Positions 51,662 through 61,050 of a DNA stretch of 64,000 nt are shown piece after piece. Every line of letters starts with the position of its first letter. Position 1 is the stretch's first letter. The notes beneath the pieces are model-generated. The model saw nothing but the letters and a program-made list of their open reading frames with translations, searched no databases and had not been told where the DNA came from. Both the position numbers and the translations under genes were made by a program. Origin of the DNA: Candidatus Peregrinibacteria bacterium (GTDB taxonomy: Bacteria > Patescibacteriota > Gracilibacteria > UBA1369 > LOWO2-01-FULL-3); NCBI GenBank assembly GCA_018654255.1, contig JABILX010000004.1, positions 186,001 through 250,000 on the forward strand. The letters are read 5' to 3'.

Positions 51662-54193
51662 TTAATCCTCCCCCACTCCACTCCATCGCATAATCTTATC
51701 TTCAACTTCTTTTCTATTAGCTGCGTATCTTTCTCTACTCACTTTCCTCACCTTTTCCGCACGCTCCAAATTTGGCTCATCAGCGATTGGCGGCAAAGTA
51801 TCAAGAGAGAATGTCTTTGAAGGCATATTGTCGATAAGAAGACGTGTATAGGCTGTAAATTTGCTCATACCAACTAAGTCAGGTGGCAATACCTCCTCCC
51901 CAAACTGTTGAGAAATATATTCAGCATCATCAAACCCAACTTGCATAGACATCAAAGTCCCCACATTACCAAACACCGCATCTTTCACTTCGTCAGGCAT
52001 CTGAGCAATATATTGGTTAGCCATCGTCAAACTCAGCTTATACTTACGAGCCTCGGACAAAATCGTAGCAAAAGCATCAGTAGCAAAATTCTGGAACTCA
52101 TCCACATAAAGATAGAACTCTTTTCTATCTTTCTCAGGTGTATTTGCTCTACTCATCGCATCAAGCTGAAACTTCGTAATAAACATCGAACCAAGAAGAG
52201 AAGAGTTATCCTCACCTATTTTCCCTTTTGAAAGGTTGATTATAACAATCTTTCCCTTATCCATCGCAAACCTCAAATCGACTGCACTTTTCGGCTGACC
52301 AACTATATTTCTAATAATAGGGCTAGCCAAAAACTGTCCAACTTTATTCAGAATTGGTGAAATAGCCTCGATCTTCATTCTATCCTGCATCTTATCAAAC
52401 TCATTGACCCAAAAACTTTTTACGATAGGATCTGTTATTTTGGGAACCACTTTCTTTCTAAAAGCCTCGTCCTGAAGGATACGAGTGATCCCCAACATGG
52501 TTGTGCCGGGATATTCAAGCAAAGAAAGAATTGTATTCCTCAAAATATGCTCCAACCTTGGACCCCAACTATCTGCATAAATTTTCTTGAAAATCCCAAC
52601 CAGTCCACTACAAACGATTGTATTGAAAGCCGGATCAATATTTTCAAGCATATTAAAAGCAACCGGGAAGTCTCTGTCCGAAGGCTCTATCAAAACAACA
52701 TCATTCGTTCTGTTTGGCGGAATAAACCCAAGAACAGTATCTGCAAGATCACCATGTGGATCAATCAATCCAACCCCTTTCCCTTCTATCACATCAGAAT
52801 AAATCATATTTTCAAGAAGAGTCGATTTACCCATACCAGTTTTACCAATCACATAAATATGTCTCCCCCTATCCTTATCCTTTATTCCAAACTCAGCCAT
52901 ATTTCCTCGAAAATTTGTTTTACCAATAAGAGTATATCCTTCTTCATCAGAAGTGTTAGATCGCAAAGGCAAATCAATAGGCGGTTCCAACTTTCTACTT
53001 CTCACCCAGGTAATATTCGGCGTTTTCACCGTCAAACTCGGCAGATGATAAACCGTTGCCAATTCCTCGTTACTCATGATAAATCCACCCTCAACTTCCC
53101 TTCTCCTAAACTTAGAAACTACATGCAAACCTGTTTCAATTTTTTTAATCTTAAAACCATTTAAATGGGGTTGATTAAACTGTTTGAAACTACCAGCCAT
53201 CTCTCTAATTTTTGAGTCAATCTTTTGTTTATTCGCATCATTAGGAACATAAACCAATCGAATATTCACATCATATAAAAGACGTACAACCTTATCCATA
53301 CACGCGTCTGATTCAGATTCTCTTTCATGCGATCTCATAGCCATTTGCTCCCCAACATCATCATCGTGATCCAGCATCATTCCCTCAGTCTTGAGAACAT
53401 TTTTCACACCAGCGCGCACGAAAACTCCTCTAATCCAGAAGTAAACATAAAGTGGAAAAAACACAAATTTAGGCCACAACTTCCTGGTAACATACACTTT
53501 TGCATAAGCATTCTGAGACCAATCCATACTCATGAAAAATCCCTTATTGATAAGCTTCACACACTTAATCAAAACAATCTTCCATTTATCAGCCAAAGGA
53601 GTCGCAACTATTTGAATCCACGCCTGTTCAGATGGATGATTGAACTTTGTTAAAGTCGAAGTAATCCCCGACAATGGATCCACTGCCACACGCGTCAATT
53701 TGTCCTCAAACTGCGTATACCTCTTGATAGGAAACACGTCAGCATCTGTGAACTCAAGCTCAGCTCCAATAGCATTTTGATAGACCTCTTTGTCCATAGT
53801 TTTCGTATAATCCTCAACTTCCAAAATCTCCGCATCTGGATATTGCGCATATATTTGCCCTTCAACTAAATTCCTCAATTTTTCAGGAAAAGCTACGTAA
53901 AAATTTATAGATTTATCAACAGTAGAGATCTCAAAACTAACAGAATCCTGTTTATCTCCAAACAACCTTTTGATAAAAGGGATCTCCCTATAAACCCCGT
54001 GAATTGCAGAAAAAATCTGCTCCGCAACGATCGGACCTGCTTCCACTTCTTTAGGCACACTAATGTGCAAAACTGTCTTTTTTTCAGACACCCTTCTAAG
54101 ACGACTTTTAAACCTAAAAAAAGCCGACAAAACAGCCGTCAATAACGCCGCTGAAACCAATATAATTCCTATTATTACAAGCAAATCTTTCAT
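51662..54193 (-). CDS. TraG/VirB4/HerA-like type IV secretion ATPase
   Basis: An 843-aa protein. One N-terminal helix (LLVIIGIILVSAALLTAVLSA) anchors it. A domain of about 400 residues follows, then the ATPase with VIGKTGMGKSTLLEN (Walker A, about residue 447) and EFYLYVDEFQNF (Walker B, about 697). The family pumps DNA or drives pilus assembly in type IV systems, and similar proteins are widespread in CPR. Here no VirB-type channel proteins are adjacent. The pilin-like gene at 16636 may be a partner. Confidence 0.82.
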   Translation of the reverse strand: MKDLLVIIGIILVSAALLTAVLSAFFRFKSRLRRVSEKKTVLHISVPKEVEAGPIVAEQIFSAIHGVYREIPFIKRLFGDKQDSVSFEISTVDKSINFYVAFPEKLRNLVEGQIYAQYPDAEILEVEDYTKTMDKEVYQNAIGAELEFTDADVFPIKRYTQFEDKLTRVAVDPLSGITSTLTKFNHPSEQAWIQIVATPLADKWKIVLIKCVKLINKGFFMSMDWSQNAYAKVYVTRKLWPKFVFFPLYVYFWIRGVFVRAGVKNVLKTEGMMLDHDDDVGEQMAMRSHERESESDACMDKVVRLLYDVNIRLVYVPNDANKQKIDSKIREMAGSFKQFNQPHLNGFKIKKIETGLHVVSKFRRREVEGGFIMSNEELATVYHLPSLTVKTPNITWVRSRKLEPPIDLPLRSNTSDEEGYTLIGKTNFRGNMAEFGIKDKDRGRHIYVIGKTGMGKSTLLENMIYSDVIEGKGVGLIDPHGDLADTVLGFIPPNRTNDVVLIEPSDRDFPVAFNMLENIDPAFNTIVCSGLVGIFKKIYADSWGPRLEHILRNTILSLLEYPGTTMLGITRILQDEAFRKKVVPKITDPIVKSFWVNEFDKMQDRMKIEAISPILNKVGQFLASPIIRNIVGQPKSAVDLRFAMDKGKIVIINLSKGKIGEDNSSLLGSMFITKFQLDAMSRANTPEKDRKEFYLYVDEFQNFATDAFATILSEARKYKLSLTMANQYIAQMPDEVKDAVFGNVGTLMSMQVGFDDAEYISQQFGEEVLPPDLVGMSKFTAYTRLLIDNMPSKTFSLDTLPPIADEPNLERAEKVRKVSRERYAANRKEVEDKIMRWSGVGED

Positions 54194-54304
54194 ACCAGAA
54201 TAGTCTAATTCAATTCATGATTTTCATCAAGGAATGATTATACTAAAAAGTGCTAAAAAGTCAACCCAATCCCGACCCCATATCAAAACTCATAAACGCC
54301 AGTC

Positions 54305-54733
54305 TTACTCCTGTTCTTCAAACCATCTTTCCAATATAACCTTCGCAGCCAACATATCCCTATCCCCTTCTTTCATCCGCACTTTTTTACCCTTAAAGTC
54401 ATCCATCAACTGGTCAGCTTCAAAGCTAGAAAGTCGCTCATCAAGCAACTCAACTTCCAACCCCAATCCCCTTTCGACAGAAGCTTTTTCAAATTTCTTC
54501 ACAAAACTAGCAACTTCCTTATAAATAGAACTTTCCTCATCATTCATATGAAAAGGCGCTCCAAAAATCACAACTCCATAACCTTCGTCCTCGCATAAAT
54601 TCAACAAATCAGAAAGCAACTGATCAGCATCTTTATTGGTCAAAACCTCCTTCGGAAAAGCAATTTTATTACTCAAATCACCAGAAGCAATCCCCACCCT
54701 CTTGCTCCCATAATCTACTCCTAAAACCTTCAT
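54305..54733 (-). CDS. ruvX: YqgF/RuvX family RNase H-like protein
   Basis: A 142-aa protein with GVDYGSKRVGIASGD and ELLDERLSSFEADQ plus a final DMLAAKVILERW. Putative Holliday junction resolvase or pre-16S rRNA nuclease. Start at ATG 54733 (MKVLGVDYG), 1 bp after the rplI stop; a start at 54745 would overlap rplI. Confidence 0.92.
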   Translation of the reverse strand: MKVLGVDYGSKRVGIASGDLSNKIAFPKEVLTNKDADQLLSDLLNLCEDEGYGVVIFGAPFHMNDEESSIYKEVASFVKKFEKASVERGLGLEVELLDERLSSFEADQLMDDFKGKKVRMKEGDRDMLAAKVILERWFEEQE

Positions 54734-54734
54734 A

Positions 54735-55187
54735 TTATTCAGCAACTACGTTAACGGCAACTTCAACCTTGTTTTTTTCACCAAAATCAATAATCACCTT
54801 ATGTTCACCGATAGTTTTGATTGGCTCTGAAATTTTAACATGTTTCTTTTCTACCTGAACGTTGCTCGCAGCTCTTATAGCAGCAATGATTGGATCTTCA
54901 CCCAATGCAGCGTACAAAGTGTCCTTACCTTCGGCAGTAACCTTTGCAGCAAGCTCTAATTTCAAACCACCAATCTTATCCATAACTTCTTTGACATTTT
55001 CAAGAAGACGTTCTTTCTCCATAACCATCTTTTCTCTTCTTTTTGCAGCCAAAGCTATCTTATCTTTTGTAGCAACAACTGCTAATTTCTTTGGAAATAG
55101 AAAATTTCTGAAATAACCATCTTTTACCTCAACAATGTCTCCTCTGTAACCAAGTTTTTGAACATTTTCATTTAATATTACTTTCAT
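54735..55187 (-). CDS. rplI: 50S ribosomal protein L9
   Basis: A 150-aa L9 with MKVILNENVQKLGYRGDIVEVKDGYFRNFLFP split across the N-domain and a C-terminal domain (EPIKTIGEHKVII). Full length. L9 is reported missing from some CPR groups, so its presence narrows the placement. Confidence 0.96.
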   Translation of the reverse strand: MKVILNENVQKLGYRGDIVEVKDGYFRNFLFPKKLAVVATKDKIALAAKRREKMVMEKERLLENVKEVMDKIGGLKLELAAKVTAEGKDTLYAALGEDPIIAAIRAASNVQVEKKHVKISEPIKTIGEHKVIIDFGEKNKVEVAVNVVAE

Positions 55188-55256
55188 TTTTTTTGTCTTT
55201 AAAAAATTTAGCCCTTAATAAATAGCGAAAATCCACCAAGAAGTAAAGGTGAAATA

Positions 55257-56957
55257 TCATTCTAATTCACTATTTTCTTCGTCATAAATAACGAAAGACC
55301 AATCTGAAATATACGAGAATCTGTCGGATGGAAATGCAACTCCGTCCATATTGATGCCTTCAACCTTTCCATCAGAAGCGTAATAATAAATAGGTTTGTA
55401 CAGGAATATTGCAGGAATATCTTCTGCTATCTGTTTACCAATCTTTTTTAGCTCTTCTTCACGCTTAGCAGCGTCAAAAGTCATCCTTACATTTTCGATC
55501 AAACTATCAACCTGAAAACTCTTGTAATTAGAGAGATTCAAACCATTAGCTCCAACCTGTGTAGAGTGCCAATAACTATAAGTATCAAAATTGTGACCAA
55601 GCGTCTGTCCTATAAACAACAAGTCATAACTTCTATCCATAATTCTTTCATTCAACTTTCCCACAGGCAATAATTCGACCTCGATCTCTACACCAATATC
55701 CTCCCACTGCTTCTCCAAATAACTCACAACCACATCTGTTTCCTCAGCCTGCTGCGTTCCTTCAGGAAACTCCCTAGCGATCAAATTCAGAAGCAAAATA
55801 GATCCATTCTCATCAGTTCTATACTTAGAATCTATACTATTATAAGTATATCCAACATCAAATATAGCGCCATTAGCAACCTCCATACTTGGTTGATATA
55901 TCCATTCATCCGAATCATCCAATTCAAGAAGAGGAGTGTCGACAGGAATCTTATCCGATAACTGAGCGATCAAATCGTCCTTGAATACAGATTTTTGTAG
56001 AGCAATTCGAACTTTGTCTTCCTGAACTTTTGGAGAATCCATGTTTATAAAAACACCCATATATTGAGGAAGTTCATAAGATATCAAAACAAAACCTCCA
56101 GCCTCCTTAACCTGCAAAGCATATTCTCCTGAAATTTTGACAATACCATTCACAGAATTCATCTCCCCAAGCAATTGTTCCTCAGAAGGATAAGAAATAA
56201 ACCTGAAATGATCTAATTTTGGATTAGAGCCATAGTATTCTTTGTTCATCTCCAAAGTGACCTGCATTCTTCCATCTTTGAAAACCTGGATAGGCTCAGA
56301 AACTTTATAAGGACCACTTCCTATAGGTTGCTTGTTAAATTCATGTTGAAGAAGATCCATAACGGGTACGTCCTGCAATATATGCTTTGGCAAAATTCCG
56401 ATCGCCAAACTAGTAACAAAGAAAACATTAGGCTTATCCATCTTGAACTTTATTGTTTTTTCATCAATCACTTCTATTTCAACACCATCAAAATTCGCCT
56501 TCAAAATTTCATTCGCAAAAGTAGGATCTTGCACAACCTCAGCAAAAGTAAAATACACATCCTCGGTAGTCAAAAGCTCACCATCATGCCATCTAACTCC
56601 ATCATGCAAGACAAACGTATACTCAGTCTTCGACTCATCTATAGTCAGATCAGCCATATCGCTAATAATAGCATTTGTTTTCGGATCGTATTTCATCAAA
56701 CCAGAAAAAACCAACCTGGAAACCTCACGATCAGTGATGTTGTAATCAACAAAAAGAGGATTCAAATTCTGGAACCCATTTACGCTCACAAGCCCTTCAG
56801 TATAGATATCAACTTTTCCAAAATTAAAAAGACCATAAGGAAAAACTATCATTTTTACAAACATCAAAACAATGATCCCTAAAGCTCCAAAACTTACAGC
56901 TTTATCAAAATCACTATAGGATCTAAAAACCTTCCCCAATTTGCGAAATAATTTCAT
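55257..56957 (-). CDS. Membrane-anchored family 5 (oligopeptide-type) solute-binding protein
   Basis: A 566-aa protein. After a cytoplasmic N-terminus there is a helix (about 22-42, VSFGALGIIVLMFVKMIVFP), then a family 5 SBP fold (FVLHDGVRWHDGELLTTEDV, LPKHILQDV). It uses a transmembrane anchor rather than a lipobox. No ABC permease is near; it precedes secG by 2 bp in the wrong order for an importer operon. Probable peptide capture; real role uncertain. Confidence 0.85.
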   Translation of the reverse strand: MKLFRKLGKVFRSYSDFDKAVSFGALGIIVLMFVKMIVFPYGLFNFGKVDIYTEGLVSVNGFQNLNPLFVDYNITDREVSRLVFSGLMKYDPKTNAIISDMADLTIDESKTEYTFVLHDGVRWHDGELLTTEDVYFTFAEVVQDPTFANEILKANFDGVEIEVIDEKTIKFKMDKPNVFFVTSLAIGILPKHILQDVPVMDLLQHEFNKQPIGSGPYKVSEPIQVFKDGRMQVTLEMNKEYYGSNPKLDHFRFISYPSEEQLLGEMNSVNGIVKISGEYALQVKEAGGFVLISYELPQYMGVFINMDSPKVQEDKVRIALQKSVFKDDLIAQLSDKIPVDTPLLELDDSDEWIYQPSMEVANGAIFDVGYTYNSIDSKYRTDENGSILLLNLIAREFPEGTQQAEETDVVVSYLEKQWEDIGVEIEVELLPVGKLNERIMDRSYDLLFIGQTLGHNFDTYSYWHSTQVGANGLNLSNYKSFQVDSLIENVRMTFDAAKREEELKKIGKQIAEDIPAIFLYKPIYYYASDGKVEGINMDGVAFPSDRFSYISDWSFVIYDEENSELE

Positions 56958-56959
56958 AT

Positions 56960-57178
56960 TTATTGGAAAAATAGGAAAGCGACTGAGTTTAAAACAAACA
57001 AAGTTGCAAAAACAATCGTCGCAATATGTAATACTTTTTCAGCTCCTCTCTTGCTAGCATGGAAACTTCCTCCTCCTCCAAAAGTAGCAGAAAGTCCACC
57101 ACCTCTCTGTTGAGACAATACAGAAAGAAGTAATAATAGAGAGAAAATGATTTGTGTTACAAAAAGTACAGTACGCAT
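56960..57178 (-). CDS. secG: Preprotein translocase subunit SecG
   Basis: A 72-aa protein with two helices and the conserved LLSVLSQQRGGGLSATFGGG region. Small SecYEG partner. Stop and start lie 2 bp from the neighbouring SBP and holin-like genes. Confidence 0.9.
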   Translation of the reverse strand: MRTVLFVTQIIFSLLLLLSVLSQQRGGGLSATFGGGGSFHASKRGAEKVLHIATIVFATLFVLNSVAFLFFQ

Positions 57179-57179
57179 A

Positions 57180-57560
57180 TTATTTTCGTTTTTTTAAGAA
57201 TAAATTTTCAATAAAGTTTACTAAACCAAATACAACAGCTCCTATAGCATAACTACCTAAATTTGGGAATAGCAAACTCACATCCCTAAATTCAATGACA
57301 CCGAGGAAATAGCTCAAAAACCACAAAACCCCAGCATTAATAACAATCAAAAACAACCCACCGGTAATAAAAATAAAAGGAAGAGACAGAACCTTTATTA
57401 CAGGTTTCGCAATAGCATTAATTAATCCAACCAAAATTCCTCCAATAATAAAGAACGTAATTCCTCCAGTGTAGGTAACTCCATCAACAAATTCAGTAAC
57501 AGCATACAGAGCTCCTGCATTCACCAGTATTCCTATGATTATACGATATATTGTCATCAT
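57180..57560 (-). CDS. Four-helix membrane protein, phage holin family IV-like
   Basis: A 126-aa membrane protein with 4 helices (IIGILVNAGALYAV, ITFFIIGGILVGLINAIAKP) matching the 4-TMS holin-like family (DUF360 type). These are common chromosomal proteins with no proven holin role. Directly after ileS, in the same direction. Confidence 0.85.
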   Translation of the reverse strand: MMTIYRIIIGILVNAGALYAVTEFVDGVTYTGGITFFIIGGILVGLINAIAKPVIKVLSLPFIFITGGLFLIVINAGVLWFLSYFLGVIEFRDVSLLFPNLGSYAIGAVVFGLVNFIENLFLKKRK

Positions 57561-57571
57561 ATATATTTTGG

Positions 57572-60500
57572 TTAAACTTTTCTTATAAGTATCTTAACAG
57601 GTTGTCCCTCTACTTCAACATCTTTCGCAATATCGTAGTCAAGTTCACCCGCCTGACTGATCTCTATAGCCAACGTTTCCTTTTCAATATAATCTGCAAA
57701 TCCAGTCACGGCAACTTCTATTTCACCCTCCGCCCTGACAAGCAAATATATTCTATCAGACACATTGAAGTCAGCTTCTTTTCTCATTTCTTGAATATAT
57801 CTCACAATCTCTCTAGCATATCCCTCGCGAACGAGACCTTTGGTCACATTAGTATCCAGGATGACCACAACGCCATCTTCACTTTCAACGTCATAACCCT
57901 CCTTTCCTCTGAATCCAACCTCTACTTCATTAGCCTCAAGAACGTATTTTCCAACCTTAACTTTTCCACCCGCCTGAAGAGTGAATTTTCCACTTTTAGC
58001 TTGCTGGATAATCTGTTGAACCTCCTTACCATATTTAGGGCCAAGAACTCTCGCATTGGGCATAACAGTTTGTTCGATGATATCCCCTACTTCATCGACA
58101 ATTTCCAATTCTTTTACGTTTAATTCCTCGAGGATGACAGCTGTTTGATCTTTTATCCATTTCTTTTGAATTCCTCTAGGAAGAGCTATTTGAACTTTTT
58201 GAAGTGGCTGACGAACTTTTATCCTAGCTTTACCTCGGACACTATGACCAAGATTAACAATCTTCCTTACCGCAGCCATTTCCTTATTCAACTTTTCATC
58301 TATCCGAGAATCTTTTGGTTTTGGCCAATCCTCCATATGCACAGATTTCTTACCGGTAAGATTGATGAAAATTTCATCAGATACAAAAGGCATAAATGGT
58401 GCGAGAATTTTACAGAAAGTAGTCAAAACAATGTAAAGGGTCTGATAAGCCTGATCTTTATCCCCATCATTTTCACTCTTCCAAAACCTCCTCCTCGACC
58501 TCCTGACATACCAGTTAGATAAGTTTTCCAAGAAATCCTGCATTGGTCTAGTCGCCCAAGTAAGATTATATGCATCCATATTTTTTGTAACCTCTCCTAT
58601 CAAAACGTTCAACTCTGACAAAATCCACTGATCAAGCTTATTTGATGGCTTGAAGCGAGCAGCTTTGGCTTCATCATAAGGCTTAAATTTATCAATATTC
58701 GCATAGGTAACAAAGAAACTATAAACATTCCAAAGTGTTAACGTAAATTTCTTCACCACCTCATCAACATGATCTTCCGAAAACCTCACATCCTCCCCAA
58801 GTGGAGATGTTGAGCTGTACAAGAAGTACCGAAGACTATCAACACCTTTCGAATCAAACAAATACGTTGGATCAGGATAATTTTTCTTTCTCTTTGATAA
58901 TTTTTCACCATCTTTGGCTAACAAAATTCCATTCACTACAACATTCTTGAAAGCCGGCTTATCAAACAAAATCGTAGACAAAACGTGAAGCGTATAAAAC
59001 CATCCACGAGTCTGGTCCAAGCCTTCCGCAATAAAATTAGCCGGGAAATTCTCTTCAAAATACTTCTTGTTTTCAAATGGATAATGAAGCTGTGCATAAG
59101 GCATAGATCCACTTTCAAACCAACAATCCAAAACATCAGGGATCCTCGTCGCATTCTTACCGCATTTCTTACATTTAATCTTAACTTTATCAATATAAGG
59201 TTTATGAAGATCCAATTTACCTTTGCTTTTCGGCAGTTTACCACCCGACATTTTCTCCAGCTCCTTCACAGAACCAATACAATAAGTCTCTCCACAGCTA
59301 CATTCCCATAGAGGAATCGGAGCTCCCCAGAATCTATTTCTAGAAATAGCCCAATCACGAGCACCATCAAGCCAATTACCAAAACGACCATCCTTGATGT
59401 GATCTGGAACCCAATTAATCTTCTCATTGTTCTTCAAAAGTTTGTTTTTGACCTTGGTAACCTCTATAAAAAGAGACCTAGTAGAATAATTGAGTAACGG
59501 AGTATCACACCTCCAACAATGAGGATAAGAATGTCTAAAATTCTGTTTTTCAAAAAGCAATCCATTATCAAACAACCAAACAGCAACATCTATATCTTTT
59601 CCTTTCACAAATTCTCCAGCCCAAAGCTTAACGTCTTCCGTGAAACAACCATTCATTTCCACGTGTTGGATCATGGCGAGATCATGTTTCAAACCAAATT
59701 GGTAATCATCCTCACCAAACATCGGAGCAATATGAACAATTCCAGTACCATCTTCATCCGTTACAAAATCGGCAAGCTGGATCTCATAAACAGCTTTGTC
59801 CTCAGTTTTTCCCTCATAAAAATCAAATAGCGGTTCGTAGTGAGTTCCAACCAATTTTTTCGGATCGATTTTTTCCAAAATCGCATACTTCGGCATTTTT
59901 CCCTCCCCAACTTTGTCGTAATGTTCAAATTTTTCTTTATAAAAATTTTCAGCCGCAATATATGTCCCATCAGGATATTCAGAGAAATTTTTGATAGCAA
60001 ACTTCACATATTTAACTTTTTGCCCAAAAGCCAAGGCCACATTTCCCGGAAGAGTCCAAGGAGTAGTCGTCCAAGCGAGGACATATACATCCTCATTCTT
60101 TTTAGCAGAAATGGCCTCTAAGGCATCCTCTTTCAACTTGAACTTACAAGTAACAGAAAGATCTGTAACATCCTTGTAACCCTGAGTAACTTCGAAATTT
60201 GACAAAGGAGTCTCGCATCTCGGACATATATGCATACTCTTGTATCCACTATAAATCATGTCCTTGTCCCAGATCTGTTTAAATATCCACCATATTGACT
60301 CCATATAACTATTATCAAGCGTCGCATATGTGTCATCAAGATCGACCCATCTTCCAATCCTCTTGAACATTTCGGTCCATTCTCCCGTATATCGGAAAAC
60401 ACTATTTCTACAAGAGTCATTAAATTTATCCACTCCATAATCAACAATATCTTTTCTGCCAGACAATTTTAAATTTTTCTCAATCTCATACTCAACAGGA

Positions 60501-60769
60501 AGCCCATGGCAATCCCAACCATTAGTACGAGGCACATAATATCCCTTCATCGTCCAGTAACGCGTAACTGCGTCCTTCAACGCATTCGCCAAGATATGCC
60601 CATAATGAGGCAATCCATTTGCAAACGGAGGTCCATCAAAAAACACATATTTTTTCCGATCCTTTCTAGCCTTCACCGATTTCTCGAAAATATCGTTATC
60701 TTCCCAGTACTTCATTATTCTGTGCTCCACATCAGGGAACGACTGCCTTGGGTCTACTTGTTTAAACAT
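57572..60769 (-). CDS. ileS: Isoleucyl-tRNA synthetase (type 2-like)
   Basis: A 1065-aa class I synthetase. Signatures are GLPHYGHILAN (HIGH), GWDCHGLPVEYEIEK, the editing domain (CP1), and DGEKLSKRKKNYPDP (KMSKS). MHICPRCETPLSN is typical of the long, eukaryote-like IleRS type 2. That type is associated with mupirocin insensitivity, which is inferred here. A T-box riboswitch and a terminator lie directly upstream. The ATG follows an A-rich stretch with no obvious Shine-Dalgarno sequence. Confidence 0.96.
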   Translation of the reverse strand: MFKQVDPRQSFPDVEHRIMKYWEDNDIFEKSVKARKDRKKYVFFDGPPFANGLPHYGHILANALKDAVTRYWTMKGYYVPRTNGWDCHGLPVEYEIEKNLKLSGRKDIVDYGVDKFNDSCRNSVFRYTGEWTEMFKRIGRWVDLDDTYATLDNSYMESIWWIFKQIWDKDMIYSGYKSMHICPRCETPLSNFEVTQGYKDVTDLSVTCKFKLKEDALEAISAKKNEDVYVLAWTTTPWTLPGNVALAFGQKVKYVKFAIKNFSEYPDGTYIAAENFYKEKFEHYDKVGEGKMPKYAILEKIDPKKLVGTHYEPLFDFYEGKTEDKAVYEIQLADFVTDEDGTGIVHIAPMFGEDDYQFGLKHDLAMIQHVEMNGCFTEDVKLWAGEFVKGKDIDVAVWLFDNGLLFEKQNFRHSYPHCWRCDTPLLNYSTRSLFIEVTKVKNKLLKNNEKINWVPDHIKDGRFGNWLDGARDWAISRNRFWGAPIPLWECSCGETYCIGSVKELEKMSGGKLPKSKGKLDLHKPYIDKVKIKCKKCGKNATRIPDVLDCWFESGSMPYAQLHYPFENKKYFEENFPANFIAEGLDQTRGWFYTLHVLSTILFDKPAFKNVVVNGILLAKDGEKLSKRKKNYPDPTYLFDSKGVDSLRYFLYSSTSPLGEDVRFSEDHVDEVVKKFTLTLWNVYSFFVTYANIDKFKPYDEAKAARFKPSNKLDQWILSELNVLIGEVTKNMDAYNLTWATRPMQDFLENLSNWYVRRSRRRFWKSENDGDKDQAYQTLYIVLTTFCKILAPFMPFVSDEIFINLTGKKSVHMEDWPKPKDSRIDEKLNKEMAAVRKIVNLGHSVRGKARIKVRQPLQKVQIALPRGIQKKWIKDQTAVILEELNVKELEIVDEVGDIIEQTVMPNARVLGPKYGKEVQQIIQQAKSGKFTLQAGGKVKVGKYVLEANEVEVGFRGKEGYDVESEDGVVVILDTNVTKGLVREGYAREIVRYIQEMRKEADFNVSDRIYLLVRAEGEIEVAVTGFADYIEKETLAIEISQAGELDYDIAKDVEVEGQPVKILIRKV

Positions 60770-60783
60770 ATTTTTTTTAATTT

Positions 60784-60806
60784 AAAAAATCCTTGGTTTC
60801 CAAGGA
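60784..60806 (-). terminator. T-box-controlled intrinsic terminator
   Basis: Stem TCCTTGG-AAA-CCAAGGA (60806-60790) followed by six T residues (60789-60784) on the minus strand. It lies about 15 bp before the ileS ATG. Confidence 0.88.
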
Positions 60807-60979
60807 CCCATATTCTGGGCGGTACCACCTCGATTCTCCACCTTAAGAAGGCAGAGCACTTAATTACATTTGATAACGATGTTTCATCACCGAAAGGTTC
60901 TACTCGCCTCCCCCAACCTGGGTTGAAAGCTTTCTTCCTTCTGCATTCAGAGAGTGATCACTCCCCTACTTACGCATCT
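60784..60979 (-). promoter_or_regulatory. T-box riboswitch leader of ileS
   Basis: The minus strand holds the T-box core GGTGGTACCGCCC (60829-60817) followed by an intrinsic terminator. In T-box systems an uncharged tRNA pairs with the specifier and the T-box, stopping the terminator from forming. The upstream part (to about 60979) has hairpin-forming segments, including GAUG-AAA-CAUC. An ATC (Ile codon) sits within the palindrome GAGTGATCACTC (60952-60963) as a possible specifier. I could not fold the leader by eye. Specificity is inferred from the downstream gene. Confidence 0.85.
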
Positions 60980-60985
60980 AACCAA

Positions 60986-61014
60986 ATCATAACTTAAAAT
61001 TGACTTACACTCAA
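60986..61014 (-). promoter_or_regulatory. Promoter of the ileS T-box leader
   Basis: On the minus strand TTGAGT (61014-61009), 17-bp spacer, TATGAT (60991-60986). Start near 60979, giving a leader of about 210 nt to the ileS ATG. It overlaps the divergent promoter of the 61051 gene. Confidence 0.65.
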
Positions 61015-61028
61015 GAAAAGAATAAATT
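61000..61028 (+). promoter_or_regulatory. Promoter of the 61051 gene
   Basis: TTGACT (61000-61005), 17-bp spacer, TAAATT (61023-61028). Start about 61035, 16 nt before the ATG. It shares sequence with the ileS promoter in the other direction. Confidence 0.5.
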
Positions 61029-61050
61029 TACTGCCAAATAAAACTAAACA

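Noticed and set aside
52547-53164. 205-aa ORF antisense to the TraG-like ATPase
   Set aside because: Composition is that of a reverse-complement shadow; the minus-strand ATPase motifs are intact across it.
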